A DNA stretch of 64,000 nt from Pyricularia pennisetigena (GCF_004337985.1 NC_043743.1:580236-644235); one strand, 5' to 3'. Counted from the first letter of the stretch, positions 12,277 through 24,500 are shown. The notes: generated from the letters alone by a model not told the origin. Numbers and translations are program-made.

Positions 12277-13149
12277 ATGGACGGCCCGACGCAGTCCAAC
12301 AAAAACATGAGCTCAGAACCGGCCGAGCAGCTCCTCGACGCCTTCAAGGCCGCCGCTCTCTCGGTAACGAGGCTATACAAGACTTCGACCGCCGCCAACG
12401 CCAAGGCCCGGTCTGACGGTTACCAGGACTGCCTCGATGACCTGCTTGCATTCCTTGACAAGGAGAGCATCGGCCTCGGCGACGGCGAGGGTTGGAAGAT
12501 CCGTCAGTGGGCTACGGAGAGGCTGGAGGGAGGCGGTAGTGAGAATGGCGGCAGCGGAGCCCAGCAGTCAATGGAGAGCGAGGACGACGCCGACAAGGCC
12601 GATTCAGCCTCGTCGCCCGAGATGCAGCGTTCCACCGTTTTGACGCCGACTTTCGCCCCTACGGTGACTCCCGTGGTCACGAGGACGGATTCTGCGCCAC
12701 CTGCTACGACGAACTCGATAGCACTACCACCGAGGACAACAACATCGACACCTGTGGCATCGGAACCCACTCCTTCGTACTCGACAACGCTGCCCACGCA
12801 AGACACGTTTACGTTCCAATCGACCGTTCCCTACCCGCAGGAACCAAACCTTAATATCGAATCACTGGACTTATCCGATGCCCGGACCCACGATGGCAGC
12901 GGTCAGCCACCAATCTTTCCCCCGCAACAGCAAACATCAGTAATTTCGCCGGCGCTGGCCGCCTCGAGGACGTCGAGAGGTCGGCACGGTAGCAGCACCA
13001 CTAGGCCAGGAGGCAGGAGTCGACTGGGCAAAGGAGCCGGCCAGAAGCGGAGGATCGGCGACGACCTGGCAGACATCTTTAATATTGGAAGTCTGGGGTA
13101 CAACGGCAAGGATTTTTTCGGCGGCTCAAAGAGGAGTAGGCTCAACTAA
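12277..13149 (+). CDS. Putative nuclear protein resembling HAPSTR1/C16orf72 (DUF4588-like)
   Basis: A single-exon protein of 290 residues. The N-terminal 80 residues are predicted helical and look conserved: LLDAFKAAALSVTRLYK (residues 19-35), then SDGYQDCLDDLLAFLDKE (46-63) and EGWKIRQWATERL. The pattern F-x2-AA-x2-VT-x-LY followed by GYQ recalls the core of the human stress regulator HAPSTR1 (C16orf72); this is from memory of the family, not from a search. Residues 90-230 are Ser/Thr/Pro-rich and probably disordered. The C-terminus has basic clusters (GQKRRIGDD, GGSKRSRLN) that look like nuclear localisation signals. The ATG at 12307 (MSSEPAEQ) has a better context (A at -3) than the one at 12277 and may be the true start. 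Confidence 0.85.
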   Translation: MDGPTQSNKNMSSEPAEQLLDAFKAAALSVTRLYKTSTAANAKARSDGYQDCLDDLLAFLDKESIGLGDGEGWKIRQWATERLEGGGSENGGSGAQQSMESEDDADKADSASSPEMQRSTVLTPTFAPTVTPVVTRTDSAPPATTNSIALPPRTTTSTPVASEPTPSYSTTLPTQDTFTFQSTVPYPQEPNLNIESLDLSDARTHDGSGQPPIFPPQQQTSVISPALAASRTSRGRHGSSTTRPGGRSRLGKGAGQKRRIGDDLADIFNIGSLGYNGKDFFGGSKRSRLN

Positions 13150-16100
13150 AGCCTGCTAGGGGGTATGGGTGGAAGCACCTAATAAGGGAAAGGGTAAAGG
13201 GAAACATATACGGGGACTGATGACATATATCATGTTACGGCGCTACTTGCACGACGGGAAAGCATTCTCGCTTGTCAAATTTGGGAGGAGTCGGGGCCGG
13301 GTCTGGCGCATATCATGGGGAGTTTTTATCGAGGTCTTTGTAACTTTTTTCCTCTCTTTACTTTTTCTTTCATGGGATGGGCTTGGGCATTGATATACAG
13401 CGGGCAGCCCTCTATTTTTTTCGAGTTCTGGCTTTTGGTGGTTTTTTTCTTTCTTTTTTTTCCCCCCTTTATTATGATGTCCGAACGGCTTAGGGATTAA
13501 CGAATCAACTGGGGGGGATGCAGTCAGAAACCGTCTGCCTTCTCCCCAAAGCGGACCAACTATGCTTTGTTTCCTTTGTTTGAATATCTTGGGAGAGGGG
13601 CATAGACGATGGACTTTCCCTAAGACCACTATACCAATAGCATAGGGACAACAAACCACGCAGGCATTGTCCACGACATGCCTGTAAGTTGGATCCATGT
13701 TTGCTTTGACAAAGACAATGCCTTGTCGTGATTTGACTTTTCTTTTGTAAGTGTTAAGCTGATAACTTTTTTGAAAACGAGTCAGTAGGCTGCTCACAGA
13801 GACTCGCACGACAACTGCTCCATCTCGCCATGGCTGACAGCATGCCGGCTTTATCTACAGCTCAGGGGCGGTGTTTCGACGGCGGGTTTCTTGATTTGTG
13901 ACTTTCAGTATATAGAATGAGAAGGATGGATGGTAAAATGAAACATTGACGAAGGCTGGTGATAAGTTACTTGGGAAATAAGCATAACCCCGAGTACGTA
14001 GGTTTCTGCTTATTGTCTGCAACTACACTAAATGCTTGGCTAACACATATCTCTGTCTCTCTAGAAACCCGGAATATGCAAAGTCTTGATAATATATGTG
14101 GTATTGCGTTCTCTACCGAGCAGCACTGTTCATACATGAATTCTATGTTGTTTTGGAACGCAGATGCAACATAGTTGGGAAGACTGATATCCCAGTTCTC
14201 TAGTCTCTAATATACAGGCTCACGACAACTACATCTGCTCAAGCCTCGTTTAACACACAGAGGCTGATCTCGATATAGACATTGTTGACAAAGCGCAAGA
14301 CATCTCGCACACTTGATCTGAACATGATGATTTTCTTTGGCGAAAGACCAAAATGGGAATGTGGTAAAATTAAAAAAAAATTAAACTTGTCTATGCTTGC
14401 AACCAACCATTCCAAGAGTCAAACAATGTGGCAAAGCATCAACATCTCGTGTTTGTGACCACATTCGGCCCGGGCCTCGTCCACATTTGATACCCGACCC
14501 TCCCCGAGACATCGAGAAGAAATCATGTTTTGCCCAGAGGCCAGCGTGCAATCAGCCAATCACCCCTCTGAGGATTCGACGCGTAGCACTAACAACTAAA
14601 CCTGAAACCCACCACCGCAGTCCTAGATATCTATCTGATCGACGAGCAAAGTCTTTCGGCACCCGAATGATTTATTAATCTTGCTACGCCACAGACAGCC
14701 ACAAAAGGTGGTTGAGTCTTGGCCTTGTATGAGAGATCAAAAAGGCCAAAGATGATTGCACCAACAGCTGGCTATACTCCCCTCTTCCTTTACGCTCGAT
14801 AAGGATATACACTCTCTTTTCGCTAAAGACTTGACCATCATCTTGGGTTCTCTTACCGGCATAATTGATACCGAGGAACTCTCCATCGGAGATCACCAGG
14901 TCAGTCTACGATTCTTGGCACCCGCCGGGCCCAAGCAATCGTAGTTGTCATAATATATTCCCACATACGTAGTATTTTGTCTTTTCTTCGTTAATGGCCA
15001 GTAGGGCAAGCCGTAATTTGCAATTTTACCAGCTTTGCCGTTTGAAATCTTATCTCAGTTCTGCGCGAACGCAGCCACAACGATTTCTTGCAAAAAAAAA
15101 AAAAAAAAAAAAGAGAAGAGATTTATGAAACATCACGAGAAATAAAAAAAAAGAGGGAAAGTCATGCGCGCCACAACATGCCAATACGGGAGTTTACACC
15201 CTCACCACACTGGCTGTCCTGGTAAGTAAGTACCTGCAATGGGCTAGAAGGTGGACTGCAAATACACCAACTGCGTCTTTATATTCCACCCGACTGTTTG
15301 TTCTGCAACGGCTTAGAAGATGGCGTCCGATCATCTTTTCTGGTGGTAATGAATCGGTCAGATTTCAGCCTGGATCGTCTTCCCCCCCGGGGATAACTAC
15401 AAAGATTGATGGAAAGAACAAGGCAGTTACATCAGTGCCGTTTTAGGTCCTTGTCTACTACGGAGTAATTCGTCATCACGGTCTAGGAGGCAGATGACCA
15501 GAGCGTAGCCCTAGAGATGTTCGGGCCCGACAGCTTCGGCATCGGAAGTCGCAAAAGCGGCTATTTCATGTCCACCATAGTCGAGCAGGAGTTGAATATT
15601 CACATGAGCGGGTCGGCAAGGGTCAAAGACGAAGCCGCGGTGTCAGAGTAACCTACTACGCAGACGGAGTTTGTCAATGGAAACCAACTAGGACCCTACA
15701 CATCTTATCCGGAGACAATCTCCCGGGATATTGTTGGGGTCAGTACTCCTTCGCAGCATTTATCCGATTGGGTAGAGTAGTAGTAGTGCCTTGCTGGCAT
15801 GTATAACTGCAGGCTTTCCTTCACCTCGGTCAGGTTCAGTCTCGCACTTGCAGTCTAACCGACACAGGCGCACTGACGTACCGTCTCCTGTGGGGGGGGG
15901 GGATGTGAGCGCCATGTGGTTCAAGAAAAGCACAAGCCAGGTAATTATTGACAAATGACAGTCAACAAGACAGGCTTGACCAACAGGCGGGCTTGGCAGT
16001 CTAGGGTTGGTGACAAAAAGTTCGTGTGCATTTAGTGCCGTGCTGCCGTCCCATCACGACCTATGAAATGAAGGAAAAAAGAAGACACCATGGATTACCG

Positions 16101-17906
16101 CAAGGTAACACCCGGAGTTGGGGGAACGTGGGACCAGCACGAGTCGTTTACCACCGAACCGCGGATGCAATCGTGTCCACTTTAATTACCTCTATTCTTG
16201 AAAGTTCCAGGGGGTGGACTTGTCCCACATTCTCTGCAATATTGCTTTCGCCAGGTCGTATTCGAGGACTCATCATGCCATCAAGAAGAAGAGCTTTCTG
16301 GGCATGATCATACTGGCACAACCCCCAGGGAAACCTTCCAGTGGTTTGCAGCCAAAGCAACGTACTGAAATAAAATCATCATTCCTGATCACTTGGAAAT
16401 GCCGCATCTCCTGGGGCGTTGCCTGGCAGGCAAAAGGCCTTTCACTGTACGCGAGTAGGACGCTCGGTCGATCTCAACCGTGGAAGGTAGGGGTACCCAG
16501 GGGAAACTGGACAGGGTTGGCAGCTCTAGGTATGTAAGGATCGCGGCGGCGCGCAAATAGTGTGCGAAACCCCAGGACGATGTGTGTTTTTGTTTTTGGT
16601 GAGATATCCCACCGCAAGTTATCATGGGATAGAAAAGTAAAAGTTACACTAGGAGGTTGGTAGTCGTGCATATCGAGATGTCACGGAATATCTACTGGGT
16701 CGCGACAAAGGTTGGGCTGCAGCCACTGTACTGGGCGCCCAGCTGAAAGTCGGTTGCTTTGCGTAACCAAGTGTGGGTGATGCAAAGAATGTAAAGAGGT
16801 TGATTCAATGCACCTGATACAATGCATGTGTATATCAAATAGACTGATTATTGTCTGGATCAAAATGTACTTAAAATGTACTTTGCACCACAAGCTCGCA
16901 CAAGTTGTCATAACAGTTCAGTTATTTAGTTAGTTGTGCCTACCTACCAGGTACTGCTCCGTGGTTCGACACAGCCTTCCAGATTTGGAAAGTCGTGCAC
17001 CCCAAACTTTTCGCGTACCCGATTCGACCAGGATGTTCTCGGTTACCGCTAACCGCTTGGAGCTAAACCCGACAGACAAATTAGCAATGCTTGACATGCA
17101 AAAAAGCAGCTCAAGTCACCGCTACCCTACGAAAAGCCGCAAAAATTCCTTTGACAGAAGCCCAATTGTCTTTCCTTTTTTTTTTTTTGTACCAATTATT
17201 ATACGAGCAAACCCAACGTTGTAGCCAGGTCCGTATAGCTCTGGGGCCTGGCCTTGCTTTTGTATCGATCATCATTTCAACCAAATCAGAAACAACATCG
17301 TTTTCCACCTGCCTCCCCCCCACCCACAATGGCTCGCCAAACTGGACGCTTCACCCGGAAACGGAGCAAAAATAGTGGCTCCCTTGGACATGGTCCCCGT
17401 CCATAGTAACCACCTTTATCAACCGTAGGCGATATTGAATTTCATTTTCAGACCCCTTCACACGATGCATGGGGCATAAGAGAGAGAGACAGAGTAGCCA
17501 CCTTGATCCTGGTCTAGTACGGGTATCAACCAGCAAGGCAGGGGGGCGTTACAATGGGGAGCTTTGACACTTTGTTGTATTAATTTGTTTGATTAATTGT
17601 CCTAGTGTTGGGTTGTTTTGTTTACCAGAAAATATATCTTTCCCTCGTCTCTCGCTATTCTGGCCGGTCTCTGGTTGGTCTCTCCCTTCATTTTTTACTC
17701 CTTAGCTTCGGCCACAAATTTAATCACGACCGTTTACGACGACGACGACGACGACACTCGCTCCTCTCTCAACAAGCCTTTCTGAATCCTCCAAGCGTTT
17801 TTGCTATCACCATCTCTCTGTGTGCTCTTGCAATCTCTATAATTCTGCCTTGTGAAAAAATAAAAAAAAAAAAAAACTCCCTCTATATTCCAAAACACCC
17901 GTCAAA
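13150..17906. other. Long gene-poor stretch
   Basis: 4.76 kb without a gene I can support. It starts with the T-rich 3' region of the preceding gene. It contains an A21 tract (15092-15112) and a run of G near 15891. The last 330 bases (about 17570-17906) are a pyrimidine-rich leader with a (CGA) run near 17740, belonging to the GPI-protein gene. Open frames such as 14397-14678 and 16026-16307 have no coding character. A small coding-like segment at 15517-15651 is listed separately. Confidence 0.5.
15517..15651 (+). other. Short coding-like segment, possible gene relic
   Basis: A 44-codon frame from ATG to TAA (begins MFGPDSFGIG, ends VKDEAAVSE) with balanced, coding-like composition. The frame is open a further 12 codons upstream to a TAG. 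It sits alone in a non-coding stretch. I recognise no family. It may be a decayed exon, a small protein, or chance. Confidence 0.2.
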
Positions 17907-18469
17907 ATGAAGAGCTTCTTCGTCCTCCCCGTCGCCCTTCTGGCCGCCTCTGTTGTCGCCCAGGACTCTTCCTGCGGTGCCACTTATATCGTTGACGCCT
18001 GCCTGACTGGCGAGAAGGCCAAGTTCAACGCCTGCGAGGACAAGGACTGGGGCTGCAAGTGCGCCAGCTACGAGGCCATCGTGACCTGCTTCAACAACGT
18101 ATGTTTTCTCTCTCCTTGAAACCCCTCGTCAACTACAGAAACGAACCAAAATCAAGTCCATATTCTGACATCCTGCCCTCCCAACAGTGCCCCAACGACT
18201 CCCGCAAGACCTCCGAGGAGGGCCAGAAGAGCATCTTCTGCGGCTACCACTCGCAGTTCCCCTCGTCGACCGCTTCCGCCAAGACGGCCAGTGCCACAGG
18301 CGCCGCCGCCACTACTGCCGCCGCCGCCGCCACCACCAGCTCTGGCTCCAGCTCCACCGGCAGCTCCACCGCCGCCCAGCCCTCGCAGACCGGCGCCGCT
18401 GCCGACCTCGTCATGAACGCTGGTGGCATCCTGGCCGTCGTCGCTGCCGTCGTCGTTGCTGTCCTGTAA
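17907..18469 (+). CDS. Small Cys-rich GPI-anchored cell-surface protein
   Basis: A 157-residue surface protein encoded by exons 17907-18098 and 18188-18469. Residues 1-18 (MKSFFVLPVALLAASVVA) are a signal peptide followed by QDSSC. The mature N-terminal domain has eight cysteines with spacing C-x7-C-x10-C-x6-C-x-C-x8-C-x3-C-x15-C. This is not the CFEM pattern but fits the small 'GPI anchored serine-threonine rich protein' family common in ascomycetes. A low-complexity Ala/Ser/Thr linker follows (about residues 85-130), then a candidate omega region MNAGG and the hydrophobic tail ILAVVAAVVVAVL, a GPI-attachment signal. The intron ends exactly before the seventh cysteine. The strong codon bias toward C-ending codons suggests high expression. 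Function unknown; presumably in the wall or plasma membrane. Confidence 0.9.
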
Positions 18470-19535
18470 AACAATGACACCAATAGGGCAGTCAAACTAA
18501 TGAAGCAAAAAAAAAAAATCACGAACGAAACAAAAAAAAGGGGGAGGAACGACACAATGAGAACTGATTACACAAAAAAAGCACCACTTGGTTCCGACGC
18601 CACAGGAACACAGAAAAAGGTTGACGAAGGTCACGGGGCCGAGGGTTGTCGACGTTAATANNACCCTCTAATATACGTCAACCCTCTCCCCTTGTGTTCC
18701 CCGTCACCTTTGAATAATGACAGTATACCTCCCCTTCCAGAGGTGGGGTGTTGGGATCCACATGCCGGTGAAATCACTTGGTATTTTCAGCCCGGTCCGG
18801 TGATGGAAATCTGTTTAATGATACTGGATGGAGAGAAAGGGACCTGCGAGAGCGAGACAGGTGAACATATCTGGTAATACCTTGCTTGTTTAGTCTTTTC
18901 CAGTATATAATGATATCCACGGCGTGTTTGTATGTATTGATTCGTCCACATCGACTAGGTTCAATCTGGTTCAAAAAGTGCATCGAAAAAGCAAAGCTCA
19001 TGAATCAAACTTGTTGCCTTCTAAATCTTGAATAAGCCTGGCTCATGTCTCATGCCGACCCCATCTATCCCCTCAACCCCAAACAATTGAACGGTCAGGT
19101 ATAGAACATCCTTCTGGAACATAGTCAAGTCCAAGTCCATCCATGCATGACCATTCCACCCGAAACCCGTCCGTCATTGTCATCTCCTGTTGTGCCATGT
19201 AATCAGTAACTTAGAAAGCCAGGATTCTTCCACAATATCTTATCTTGTAACTCCATTTTCTTCAAACTCGTATGCACGCTAACAGACTGTACAAGTACAA
19301 ATCAAATCATAGAAGCTGAAAGCGGGAGAACCGAGTTGCATATTCTCGCTCCAACCACCCGTCAAAAAGTGTCATTTATGTACAAGTAATCCCGACGCAA
19401 AATGATCGCCAGGCCGCATTAATAATTTGTATAAACAGTGAAAATGTGGGTGTATGAGGACCCTCAATATCTTGTTCCTCGAGAGCGTGACGGAGAGAGT
19501 CAGGTACAAAAATACGAGTTCAACAGCTCATCACA
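18470..19535. other. Convergent 3' region with assembly gap
   Basis: Downstream regions of the GPI-protein gene and the minus-strand AHC1-like gene, 1.07 kb. It begins A-rich. No gene is seen. Confidence 0.5.
18661..18662. other. Two-base assembly gap (nn)
   Basis: Two undetermined bases, about 190 bases after the stop codon of the GPI-protein gene. It probably marks a contig join or unresolved bases; the true gap length may differ. Confidence 0.99.
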
Positions 19536-21542
19536 TCAGGGCAAAATGTCCCTGGCGTCTCCTTGCATGCGCGGCTGCGGTTGCCGAGAACTATTCTTCC
19601 TCCGCCGCCCTTCTTTCCCGGCGCCACGAACAGGGCTCACAAATGTCACGTGTCTCGCCTCCTCTTTCTTCAGGTTGACCGCCGACGAGCCCTTGCCGAT
19701 CACGCGTGGCGCCAGTTCGTGTTCGTCCTCGAGCTTTATCTCAGTGACTGAATCCTGGTCCATGATATCGCTCACGTCCGACGAGCTACCGTCGTCCGAG
19801 TCATCGTACTCGCTATCATCGCTAACAAGGGACGGTGCGTTATTGCTAACCAAAGTGTTGGGGCTCAGTTCGACGTCCATATCGTCATCGAAAAGGCTTG
19901 CCGGCTGTGACACTTCTGTTGTCGGCGTAGCTATGGGCGTAGCCAGGGTCATTTGAGGAGAGCATCCCTTGGCACCGTTCGCGCAAGGCGCTGGTGCCGA
20001 AGCAGCTGGAGCTCTCGCCGGCATCCGCATAACGCCAGGGGGGCGACTGACAGCAGGACTGAACTGAGTCTTGGCAGTTTCCTCGCCCTCCTCCGAGTCT
20101 TCGTCATCATCAGCCATGTACACATCCGAGATATCTTCTTTAGTTTTGGCGTCTGCTACATGCAGACCTAAGTCGATGTTCAAATTCTTGCGCATCAACA
20201 ACCGAGAAAGGTGCGGAGCCTCAGGTGCGCTGACGGAAGAACTGCCAGTCGACCTGTGCTCCGTCTTGGTGGAAGAGGCCTGTGGCACTGGAAGAGGCAA
20301 CTTGCGCTCAGTGTATGACTTGAGAGCGGCGTCCAAGCGAGTCTCGAGAGAAGCGAAAGCTTCTTGTTCTGACATATCTGTCCGAGCAAAAGTGTGAACC
20401 AGGCCAGAAGCCGGAACCAAGGGTGAAGGCCCTCCTCCAACTGCTCGATCCTCAGTGGCGCTCGCTGCACTGGGCCCTGCACTGGCGCCAGTGGTAGTAA
20501 CACCGCCAGTGACACCAGATCCGGCAACTTCATCGACTTCGATTGGGTGCCCACAGTGAACTGCAGCCTCCTCGTGGCTCTTGTAATCCCGCTTATGAGC
20601 AATTCGACAATGATTAATGAATCCTTGGGTGCTACTGAAGTTCTCGCGGTGACAGTCGACACATACAAGCTTGACCGTTTTCCCGTCGGAGCGTTTCAAA
20701 ACACAGGGCGCTTTCTGCTTCGGCTGGGCGTAACCTGTGTTGAGCGAATGCAGCTTGGAGCTCGTCGACGCTCGAGCGCCGCGAGAGTTACCCGGGGCGA
20801 CACTTTCACCAACACTGTTCCTTGTCGTCCTACCTTCCGTCGCACTCACTGGCGCGCTGACATGGCCGCCCAGTCCCTGCCAGGCTGGCAGAAGGCCATC
20901 GAACTTGGGATCAGGGATGAGCCACTTGGCATAGTGGCGCGCGTAAGGGCCGTCTACTACTCCATATGGGGCGGCCCACTCTGGCACCGGTTCGCCAGGA
21001 CGCTTGCGCATGGCAGGGCCCTTGCCGCTGCTGATGTCCAGCATCTGTTCGGGAGTGGGACACGTGACTGGGTAAGGGATCAGGTGACATCTGCGCAACT
21101 GTTCCAGAGCGATCTGGCATTTGGCCAGCTCCTGGTCTATTAACCGCAGCTCATTGTGCTTGTTCAGTATTTCCAGGCTGAGTTGAAACTGAATAACACC
21201 TTGGACCTGCCTAGTGTCAGGGCTTGGTTGGTCAGTCACACACCCAGCAACCGCGGGTATGCCGGCGGCCGTGGGCTCCGGCTCGTCGCAGGGCGCGCCG
21301 ACATCATCTGCGGGAGGCGTTATGTCGCGCGACTCGATCTTGGTACGCTTAGCAGAAAAGGTGAGTGGCGAAATGTCGACACTAGAAATTTTCCTCTTGA
21401 GCTTTTCTGGGCTTCGGAAAGCTTTTGGGGCAGCGGTGGAGTCCAAATAGGCCTTCACTGGCTTTGCGAAAAGTGGCATAGGCAGAGTCGCATCCACGGT
21501 CTTTTCACTTCCCCTTGAATCTTTGGTCCAAAAAGCGAACAT
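19536..21542 (-). CDS. AHC1-like C2H2 zinc-finger protein
   Basis: A single-exon protein of 668 residues. The conserved core has three parts: a helical segment at about 113-158 (IQFQLSLEILNKHNELRL region, LAKCQIALEQLRRCHLIPYP), a tryptophan-rich stretch (PEWAAPYGVVDGPYARHYAKW, about 187-207), and a C2H2 finger with C294, C297, H311 and H316 in KLVCVDCHRENFSS. This arrangement matches fungal proteins annotated as AHC1-like, named after a yeast subunit of the ADA histone acetyltransferase complex; a nuclear role follows from that family and from KLKRK and AKRTK basic patches. The C-terminal 250 residues are acidic and Ser-rich, probably disordered. The call rests on remembered family features, not on an alignment. 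Confidence 0.85.
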   Translation of the reverse strand: MFAFWTKDSRGSEKTVDATLPMPLFAKPVKAYLDSTAAPKAFRSPEKLKRKISSVDISPLTFSAKRTKIESRDITPPADDVGAPCDEPEPTAAGIPAVAGCVTDQPSPDTRQVQGVIQFQLSLEILNKHNELRLIDQELAKCQIALEQLRRCHLIPYPVTCPTPEQMLDISSGKGPAMRKRPGEPVPEWAAPYGVVDGPYARHYAKWLIPDPKFDGLLPAWQGLGGHVSAPVSATEGRTTRNSVGESVAPGNSRGARASTSSKLHSLNTGYAQPKQKAPCVLKRSDGKTVKLVCVDCHRENFSSTQGFINHCRIAHKRDYKSHEEAAVHCGHPIEVDEVAGSGVTGGVTTTGASAGPSAASATEDRAVGGGPSPLVPASGLVHTFARTDMSEQEAFASLETRLDAALKSYTERKLPLPVPQASSTKTEHRSTGSSSVSAPEAPHLSRLLMRKNLNIDLGLHVADAKTKEDISDVYMADDDEDSEEGEETAKTQFSPAVSRPPGVMRMPARAPAASAPAPCANGAKGCSPQMTLATPIATPTTEVSQPASLFDDDMDVELSPNTLVSNNAPSLVSDDSEYDDSDDGSSSDVSDIMDQDSVTEIKLEDEHELAPRVIGKGSSAVNLKKEEARHVTFVSPVRGAGKEGRRRKNSSRQPQPRMQGDARDILP

Positions 21543-24500
21543 GGGTAAGAGGAGTGACAGAATTCACGATGATGCTTCGATCAGCGTGTGTTGTTTGGAG
21601 ACGACCCAGAATTTGTCGCCGGTGTGGTTGGTGATGACGGCACCTTTGGGGGGTTATTATACAGCTGGGGTTGACGATGTTGCAACGTATGAACAAATGA
21701 GTGATTTGAGCTAAATGTGGAGAGAGAAGGTGGTGGTGCGACAAAGATCGCCGTCAAAGTCGGGGCGGGTTTTTGCGCAGTCTAGACAGGCAGGCAGGCG
21801 CTGACGTAACTGAGCACTCTCCCTCCGTAAGATGACCGAATCGTGGTGACCCAAGTGTGTTTGTTGGTTCAAGTATGAAGTATGTGGCTGCAGCTCTAAA
21901 AAGAAAACCACAGATATAAAAGATGACAAACGCAAAAAACGGCTGCGCTGTAGGCAGCGATGATGTGGCAAACCCAAACACAAAGCGAACCCGGGGTCGC
22001 GCTTCGTTGGGCCCCAAAGCGACAGGGAAAAAAAAAAAAAATTCAGCCGAGCGCAAAAGTAGGCCAGCAAGGTGCGAGAACTAGTAAAAGCCTCGACGAC
22101 CGATCAAATGTTATTAAAAAGGGGCTAGAAATGGGAGAGGTATGATTGCGCAGTGCAAAATAAAATGAGTGCGGGAAGGTAAACGAGAAAGGTGAAGAAT
22201 AAAAAAATGAAAACAAGTGCAACTTTGGCAATTGGAAGGGGGAAGACAGGAAATTGCGCTGAACAGTTGCGCGCTTTGTTATCCTGCTCGATTTGCTGGC
22301 TGTTGTTGCGGTTAGAAAAAAAAGTTGTTTGTTGCGGGTTGAGTGGGCGATTGACGGATTGTCAGATCAGGAGTGGGAGGTCAGGCAAGGAACGAATGGG
22401 AAATGCAAGGGAACCGGGGGGTGTGCGGCATGAGTTTGGGACGTGCTTTTCTGATAGTGGTAGCAATGACTGACAAACAATGAATGATTCGAGGAAGGTG
22501 TGGGTGATGGGATGTGAGTGGGAAGGGCTGTGGTAAGAGCGAAAGTGGGAATTTCCTTTCCGCTTGGCCCGTTTGCTTTGGGGGCAACGCCAACAACAGG
22601 GAAGAGGCCTGTCGGAGGTGGGATGGGTGATATGCAACCTGATTGGCTGCACCCTGTCTTACGAAGTGGGTATTTCTGGAGGGCGTAAGCAAGGGGCCAA
22701 CGACCTCTTGAAGATTTGAGATGAGGAATGGAGGGAAATGGATGAGATAGGAAAGGTCAGGTAGGATAGGATTGTGAACTTGTGTGACTCTTCCCTTTTC
22801 TCCATCTCCCTCGATTCTGAGTGCAAACCATCGTCTACCCTTTGGCGCCGGGCCCAATTACAATTCAGCTTTCTTTATCAAGCAGCCAAGTATCGTCTAA
22901 ACCTAGGAGCAAGCTGGTGGGATGCCGCCATAATAGACACGCACTTTGATTTGTTTATTCCTGCACTTGGGCTGCGCCTGGTTGCTGCACAGCAACAAGT
23001 GCACTTAGGAGTGGTACGGTCAGGTTTGCCGATCGGATCAAGTGTGACGCTGGTGCAGTTTCTATGCTAGCTTTGGCAGTGATTGCCTTTTTCAAATTCA
23101 CCTAACAGGTAGGCCCCTTCAGTAACCCAACCTTGCTTGCCAAGCAACCAAGCCAAACAGTATGTAAATATGTAAATCGTACGTAGCTAGGGTTATGTGT
23201 GCCCCTATAGGTACAGTACTGTGCAGTAGTTAGTCCAGGATGCAATCGATTTCTTTTGTCTGCTCGTTAATTTTAGCACTTCCCTTGGGCCTATGGCTAA
23301 TCAAAATCGCCATCGCAATCCAAGTCCCGTCACATTGCCGTCACATCGCAGCTTGAGCCGACGCGATAATAATATGCGCAAAGCTTCCAGGGCCGGATTC
23401 CAGAAATCCGTCTACCCCCTGGATATCATACTTAAGCGGTACATAGTCCCATCGGTGGATACAACTAGCCAGATTACCAAGGTCAAACATGCGCTAGCTC
23501 GTCTCCATCCCAACAGCGGCTGGCAGTCCCGGTGGCCTCCCACTTGCTGAGTGGACACAAAAATGCGGATGGTTGTGGAACTGTGGAGGAGACAAGTCGG
23601 TGCTAATTTCTGGGCACTCGTAACACAGCATGTCTCGGGCATGCACCATGGCGTCGTTCGGTGCTGAGCATTTTGTTATGCGTTCCTACGGTAAGATGCT
23701 GGAATACTCTGTGAATTGTTTCTCTGCGTTCTCTGGTCTTGTACCTGGTTCTATCGTCTTGCCAAGTTGCCAGGCACCGGATACGACAGTGTACCTTTAG
23801 GTTTCTTTGCTACTAAGTACTTACCCGACTCCTCGATACCACCCCTCAATTCCAAACAGCAAAATTCTCCCTAATATCGACTGAACTCTGCCGGGGTGTA
23901 TGAAGTCTATTTCGGACCCTTGACACACTGCTACGTGTGCCATGACAGCTTTCCCCATCCGTAAAGCTTGCAAGAGTCAGTTTCGATGCATGGAATCTCG
24001 GAAACAGTAAAGGTTCTGACGCTTTGATTGATTTCCCATCCGTGCACCAGAAAGTCTTCGTTGCTTTTAATCTAAACATGGAAGCCTCGTAAAGTGGATC
24101 CCACGAAACATGCCGTCGCAAACATGGCATCCCACCCATGGATTATGCCCGATGGCCAAGGCCAAAAAGACCAGGCTTGCCCGTCGCGGCTCCACGGCTG
24201 GGCAGAAATAACCTTCATTCGTTTACTATATGTATACTATGGAAGTATATAAAACTCAGGTAGCCTCACAGATAATTGACATATAGCTTCCCGCCCCTCG
24301 CGCCCTCAGTTTGCAACTTGGTTACGCAATGCGCCTGTGTTTTACAAAGCACTACTTTTGGTACCACTTCATGGCACCCGATTGATGCACGTTTTGCTTG
24401 TGTTAACCTCGTCTTGGGTACTATAGTAGGATATCGCCAAGAGATGTTGAGGCATGGACTATCTACTGTAAGTAAAAGGTAACATGTTATCCGAAGCAAA

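Noticed and set aside
22381..22857. 158-codon minus-strand frame before the AHC1-like gene
   Set aside because: Pro/Ser/Leu/His content comes from a CT-rich leader; no conserved pattern.
16751..24330. Inverted 14-base match (acttggttacgcaa) near 16770 and 24316 as transposon ends
   Set aside because: Matches of this length are expected by chance in 64 kb, and no target duplications or transposase lie between.
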